From NCBI GenBank assembly GCA_900752435.1, contig CAADVD010000037.1, positions 1 through 61,108 of the forward strand: a stretch of 61,108 nucleotides of DNA. Reading direction: 5' to 3'. This document shows positions 58,046 to 61,108 of this stretch, piece by piece. The position numbers and the translations under genes were made by a program. This DNA comes from Oscillospiraceae bacterium. Lineage in GTDB: Bacteria; Bacillota; Clostridia; Oscillospirales; Ruminococcaceae. How positions within the stretch are numbered: the first letter of the stretch is position 1; each line of letters begins with the position of its first letter. The notes beneath the pieces are model-generated. The model saw only the letters and a program-made list of their open reading frames with translations, did no database searches and was not told the DNA's origin.

Positions 58046-58543
58046 TCAATAGCCTCCATAAGAAACAATGTTGAGCGCAATGCCGGCGGGCGTGATGTCG
58101 ATGATGCCATAGGACGGTTTGGAATCGCGCGGTTGAACCGGACTGCCGGGGTTCATGATGTAAAGCCCCTCGTCATAACCGGTGTAGCTCTGGTGCGTAT
58201 GGCCGTACAGCACAATATCCATGCCGCTGTTTCGCGCAAACTGTTTGAGCTTATCCAAGCTGTATTTGACATTCTGCAAGTGACCATGGGTAAACAAAAT
58301 GTGCTTCCCGCCGATGGTCACTTCATTGATGTCCGGCGTCTGCGGCGCATAATCACAATTGCCGCGTACCGCATACAATGTAATGTCGGGGTAGGCCGCA
58401 CGCATATCTTCCACTTCATTCATGCAGTCGCCCAAATGAATGAAGCAGACCGCCTCGTCCTTGTGCTTGAGCACAATCTCATGAAGCGCATGAAAGCGCT
58501 TATGCGTGTCGGAAATCACTACAATCCGATAGCTGTTCGCCAT
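58046..58543 (-). CDS. metallophosphoesterase, YfcE/MJ0936 type
   Basis: A 165-residue phosphodiesterase. Metal ligands are visible in ISDTHKR (Asp12, His14), GDCMNEVED (Asp39), GNCDYA (Asn62), FTHGH and GHTHQSY. The family hydrolyses phosphodiesters of unknown physiological identity. It is first on the minus-strand transcript and ends three bases before birA starts. Confidence 0.94.
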   Translation of the reverse strand: MANSYRIVVISDTHKRFHALHEIVLKHKDEAVCFIHLGDCMNEVEDMRAAYPDITLYAVRGNCDYAPQTPDINEVTIGGKHILFTHGHLQNVKYSLDKLKQFARNSGMDIVLYGHTHQSYTGYDEGLYIMNPGSPVQPRDSKPSYGIIDITPAGIALNIVSYGGY

Positions 58544-58705
58544 GTTCTCTCTCCCCTGTCGCTTCTACATATTTTTAGAGCGCCGTTCTAAAATCTGCCG
58601 TTTGTGCATACACTTGAACAACCGGCAGACTGTCAATAAGTTCATTATAGCATTGATTTTTATTTTTTCAACCACATTCCATCCGGTTTTGAAAGGAACA
58701 TACTT

Positions 58706-58987
58706 ATGAACAACATGAACAACAACCGCAGCCAAAACAAAGCCGCCCAGCCAAACGCGGCGGCCATGAATGAGATGATCAACAAGGCCAGCCAAAAAAT
58801 CGGCACGTCGCCCAGTGAACTAAAGAAGCAAATCGACAACGGCAAGCTGGACAGCATCATGAAAAATCTGCCGCCCCAGCAGGCGAAGAATTTTCAGAAC
58901 ATTCTCCAAAATCCCGAGCTTGCCAAAAAGCTGATGGATACACCGCAGGCCAAAGCCATTATGAAAAAGTTTTTTAATCAACCGTAA
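58706..58987 (+). CDS. small Asn/Gln/Lys-rich conserved protein
   Basis: A 93-residue cytosolic protein without membrane segments. An Asn-rich N-terminus (NNMNNNRSQNKAAQP) is followed by helices with the repeat-like segments PSELKKQIDNGKLDSIMKNLPP and NPELAKKLMDTPQAKAIMKKF. Similar short proteins occur in Oscillospirales as the first gene of a three-gene set, as here. The ATG has AAAGGAAC six bases upstream. Function unknown. Confidence 0.75.
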   Translation: MNNMNNNRSQNKAAQPNAAAMNEMINKASQKIGTSPSELKKQIDNGKLDSIMKNLPPQQAKNFQNILQNPELAKKLMDTPQAKAIMKKFFNQP

Positions 58988-59087
58988 AGATGCCCTTCTG
59001 CGGTGGGGGCATGGCCTGCTCACGCAGGCATACCACACCGCCAAGCGCGGCGCTCAAATTTACAAACAGCGGGGAGGGAGCATCCGA

Positions 59088-59561
59088 ATGGACGATTTGT
59101 TTGCCAAAATGCAGGAAATCCTGAATACGGACGAAGGACGGGAACAGCTCAAAAGCGTGGCGGAAATGCTGGGCGGTACGGATGGGCAGATGCCGGATTT
59201 GTCCGAGCTGGGCAATCTATTCGGCGGCTCTGCATCTCCGCAGTCAGAGGAAAGCACCGGTCAAAACGAAACGCCGCCGCCCGAATCGAACGATTCAAGC
59301 GGCGGCAGCAACGCAGGCGGCGGTTTCGACTTTTTTTCCAACATCGACATCAACACCATCCTGCAAATGCAGCAGATATTCAACACCATGAATCAGGAGG
59401 ATGACAACACCAAGCTTCTGCTGGCGCTGAAACCGCATTTCAGCGACCGGCGCAAGGAAAAAGTGGATCAAGCGGTCAAGATTATGCATTTGCTGTCCTT
59501 GCTGCCGCTGATTAAGGATAGCGGATTGTTAGGAGGGTTGTTCGGCGATGGCAGGAAATAA
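59088..59561 (+). CDS. acidic conserved protein, middle gene of a small trio
   Basis: A 157-residue protein. The N-terminal helix DDLFAKMQEILNTDEGREQLKSVAEML is followed by an acidic, Ser/Asn/Gly-rich linker (residues about 45-82), then a helical C-terminal half with DDNTKLLLALKPHFSDRRKEKVDQAVKIMHLLSLLPLIKDSG. The KPHFSDRRKEKVDQ helix recurs in small Clostridia proteins of unknown role. GGGGAGGGAG precedes the ATG. It overlaps the third gene by 14 nt. Confidence 0.78.
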   Translation: MDDLFAKMQEILNTDEGREQLKSVAEMLGGTDGQMPDLSELGNLFGGSASPQSEESTGQNETPPPESNDSSGGSNAGGGFDFFSNIDINTILQMQQIFNTMNQEDDNTKLLLALKPHFSDRRKEKVDQAVKIMHLLSLLPLIKDSGLLGGLFGDGRK

Positions 59562-59955
59562 CAATCGATACAGCGATGCGGAAATGCGAAGCATGCGGCA
59601 GGACGCTATCCGACGCACACAGGAAATGCACCAGCGTGCTCACGGAATGCATCGTCCTGCTCAGCCGCATCCGTCCAATTCAAATTCCAACCAGCATACA
59701 CCGCATACTTCGGGCGGCACCCCTTCCTCATCCCAGCATACGGCACAGAGTACATCGCAGGAAAACACAAACACAGCTTCTCCTCAGCAGACCCCTTCGG
59801 CACAAAACACCACTTCCCCGTCTTCGCTGACCGCACTGTTTGAACGCTTAGGGCTGGACGGTGAGCGGGCGATTTTGCTGTTGATTATTTTTCTGCTGGT
59901 CAAGGATGGAGCCGATTCCAAGCTGATTTTAGCGCTGTGCTATTTGCTCATTTAA
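59548..59955 (+). CDS. Ser/Thr-rich protein with hydrophobic C-terminal tail
   Basis: A 135-residue protein. The first 90 residues are His/Gln/Ser/Thr-rich low complexity, and the C-terminus is a compact hydrophobic stretch, LFERLGLDGERAILLLIIFLLVKDGADSKLILALCYLLI (cited in pieces). The repeated LLIIFLL-VKDGADS-LILALCYLLI pattern is typical of small Clostridia proteins, often with sporulation links, but no assigned function. It overlaps its upstream neighbour by 14 nt, and its stop shares bases with the stop of the convergent LCP-like gene (TTAA). Confidence 0.72.
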   Translation: MAGNNNRYSDAEMRSMRQDAIRRTQEMHQRAHGMHRPAQPHPSNSNSNQHTPHTSGGTPSSSQHTAQSTSQENTNTASPQQTPSAQNTTSPSSLTALFERLGLDGERAILLLIIFLLVKDGADSKLILALCYLLI

Positions 59956-60824
59956 GTGGTTTGCGGTATGGAATCGACTGTGAGTTTCTGCCGCAGTTCC
60001 TCCGTTTGCTGCGCATTGGGCAACAGAACCCCGTCTTTTTGCACGGCATCCAATTGCACGGCGGTGACTTTGTCATACGGACTGCGAAGGAAACGGTAAG
60101 CCGGTTTGTTCAGCCGGTGGAGCAAAACGCGGTTCAAGCTCGTATCCGCATGGGCAAATAGAAAATCATAAAAGCCTTCCAGCCGGTTCATCAAATCCGC
60201 GTTCATATGAGAGAGCAGAAAAGTCTGCATCAGCTCCGCTTTGCCGGTGAATTCGCCGGACAACAACAGGCTGGCCATGCGTGCGCCATCCAGCAGTTGT
60301 TTGCCGGCCTGAAAGTGAAATTCGTCGGTCGTGATTTCCTGCTCCAATGTGTAGGTTACACCGGAAAAATAATCGCCGAATGCCTGTAACTGTTCATAGT
60401 CAGTGCGCAGGTAATACGCGTTGTCCAGCGCAAAGTAAGAAGAAATGGCCTGTGCGGCACGTTCCATGCCGCCCCAACGATAACATTCTTCCACCGTTTT
60501 GGCTGTGTTGTCCAGCGATACCTGTGTATTCGGCGGGATGGACATTACCGTACATTGGTTGGTAACGGCGTTGAAATGCAGAAGCAAATAACAGCTCGGG
60601 GATAAATTTTGCTCCGTATTGGCCATAAACACAACCGTGAGATTGTCCTCTGCCGTTGGCGTGTAGCTGTCGTCCACAATGGGAACGTTGGAAACGGTGG
60701 AATCCACGGTTTCATCCTGATTGAGGACAAGATAGCAGGCAATCCCAAACATCGAACCAAAAACAATCAGCGCACTGAAAAGGGCAATAAAAAAGGGCGT
60801 GTATCGCCGCAGTGTGGCAAGCAT
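59952..60824 (-). CDS. LCP-like (LytR-CpsA-Psr) envelope protein
   Basis: A 290-residue protein with one N-terminal helix (FFIALFSALIVFGSMFGIACYLVL) and an extracellular domain resembling the LCP fold (LTVVFMANTEQN, SIPPNTQVSLDN, and a region of alternating helices). The arginines that bind polyprenyl phosphate in classical LCP enzymes are not obvious, so it may be degenerate. LCP enzymes attach wall polymers to peptidoglycan. The ATG at 60824 follows GGGGGAGG, but that sequence is folded into a hairpin. Confidence 0.78.
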   Translation of the reverse strand: MLATLRRYTPFFIALFSALIVFGSMFGIACYLVLNQDETVDSTVSNVPIVDDSYTPTAEDNLTVVFMANTEQNLSPSCYLLLHFNAVTNQCTVMSIPPNTQVSLDNTAKTVEECYRWGGMERAAQAISSYFALDNAYYLRTDYEQLQAFGDYFSGVTYTLEQEITTDEFHFQAGKQLLDGARMASLLLSGEFTGKAELMQTFLLSHMNADLMNRLEGFYDFLFAHADTSLNRVLLHRLNKPAYRFLRSPYDKVTAVQLDAVQKDGVLLPNAQQTEELRQKLTVDSIPQTT

Positions 60825-60830
60825 AGCAAA

Positions 60831-60872
60831 CCTCCCCCAAAGTGATACTGGTAGTATTTCCTTTGGAGGAGG
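60831..60872 (-). promoter_or_regulatory. hairpin covering the LCP-like ribosome binding site
   Basis: CCTCCTCCAAAG pairs along its full length (one G-U pair) with CTTTGGGGGAGG, which contains the Shine-Dalgarno sequence. An inner ATACT-acc-AGTAT stem extends the structure. There is no T-run, so translation control is more likely than termination. Confidence 0.65.
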
Positions 60873-60893
60873 TTTTATCCGTTCAAACACAAA

Positions 60894-60940
60894 ACAGCAC
60901 AAAAGAACCCAGACAAAACATTCCAGTTCTTTCGTGCTGT
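60894..60940 (-). terminator. second hairpin between tRNA-Asn and the LCP-like gene
   Basis: ACAGCACGAAAGAAC pairs with GTTCTTTTGTGCTGT (one mismatch) followed by TTTGTGTTTG on the minus strand. It may be a back-up terminator for the tRNA or end a short transcript. Confidence 0.6.
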
Positions 60941-60975
60941 TCATGATAACAACATTCATTCATTTTTCCGTTAAA

Positions 60976-61009
60976 AAAGTCTCTGCAAACAAAAGCTTGC
61001 AGAGACTTT
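60976..61009 (-). terminator. terminator directly after tRNA-Asn
   Basis: AAAGTCTCTGCAA and its exact complement form a 13-bp stem with an eight-base loop, followed by TTTAA on the minus strand. Confidence 0.85.
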
Positions 61010-61010
61010 C

Positions 61011-61086
61011 TGGCTCCCCAAGTTGGACTCGAACCAACGACCCTGCGGTTAACAGCCGCATGCTCTACCAACTGAGCTATTGAGGA
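61011..61086 (-). tRNA. tRNA-Asn (GUU)
   Basis: The full cloverleaf is present on the minus strand. The acceptor stem TCCTCAA/TTGGGGA has one T-G pair, the D-arm is AGCTCAGTTGGTAGAGC, the anticodon loop CTGTTAACC gives anticodon GTT, and the T-loop is GGTTCGAGTCC. The 3' CCA is encoded. A terminator follows two bases downstream. It decodes AAC/AAU and, as an ANN-decoding neighbour class, belongs to the set whose A37 chemistry involves TsaD-type modification only for ANN codons; Asn tRNAs carry t6A. Confidence 0.97.
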
Positions 61087-61108
61087 ATAAATAAGGCGGC
61101 ATCTATCT

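Overview
This 61 kb window looks like chromosome of an anaerobic, spore-forming Clostridia-type Firmicute of intermediate GC, probably a gut member of the Oscillospirales/Butyricicoccus-like groups. The genus is inference. Supporting signs are a spoIIA operon with sigF, several TTG starts behind strong Shine-Dalgarno sequences, NfnAB and iron-dependent alcohol dehydrogenase for fermentative electron balance, an Isc-type Fe-S pair, FeoAB and a GTP-dependent PEP carboxykinase. The only structural RNA gene seen is a tRNA-Asn(GUU) at the right end. There is no rRNA, no CRISPR array and no intact insertion sequence or prophage.

Layout. 0-4.1 kb: feoAB downstream of spoIIAA-spoIIAB-sigF. 4.2-12.1 kb: folC, a zinc-ribbon/DUF4190 membrane protein, valS, a VanW-type envelope protein and a GP-PDE. 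12.2-15.8 kb: a wrecked zeta-type toxin-antitoxin pair, a small membrane protein, a hydrolase/TetR pair with clear operators, and a nitrilase-family amidase. 15.9-24.5 kb: pckG, then the polA-rimI-MATE-tsaD run, and a divergent dus gene. 24.5-27.8 kb: MerR/SDR pair, a MITE and iscS-iscU.

27.8-32.8 kb is an AT-rich accessory island, all on the minus strand. It holds a duplicated iscS-type promoter, a membrane protein, a nonsense-mutated small gene, a frameshifted DUF5104 lipoprotein gene, a TIGR04076 protein, an orphan protein, a P-loop kinase-GNAT fusion and a deoxyribosyltransferase-like protein. Exact 26-nt repeats bracket the kinase-GNAT gene, so the island looks assembled cassette by cassette.

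32.8-43 kb: an operon of thioesterase, two lipoproteins and rnhA; a dehydrogenase coupled to an XRE-cupin-acyl-CoA synthetase fusion; SnoaL/GNAT pair; two tandem CarD-like proteins behind a promoter-proximal terminator-like hairpin; and a sortase-anchored LRR protein. 43.3-49.7 kb: orphan accessory genes, an XRE remnant with an amber codon, guaA, a class B PBP, and an AbrB-family gene broken by a 33-nt palindromic insertion flanked by TTAA. 49.7-61.1 kb: DUF4234 and DUF2752 proteins, nfnAB, iron ADH, LysR, Crp/Fnr, SDR, birA, a metallophosphoesterase, three small uncharacterised genes in a row, a truncated LCP-like protein with a hairpin covering its ribosome binding site, and the tRNA.

The most informative signals are non-coding: a three-copy MITE family with TTAA duplications, one copy giving a reconstructable empty site in a broken gene; cassette-like repeats in the island; REP-like GTAGGGG palindromes; and hairpin-controlled leaders. 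I do not see one large, coherent unknown system. The best candidates for undescribed biology are the repeat-bracketed island with its kinase-GNAT protein, the TTAA mini-element, and the carD leader.
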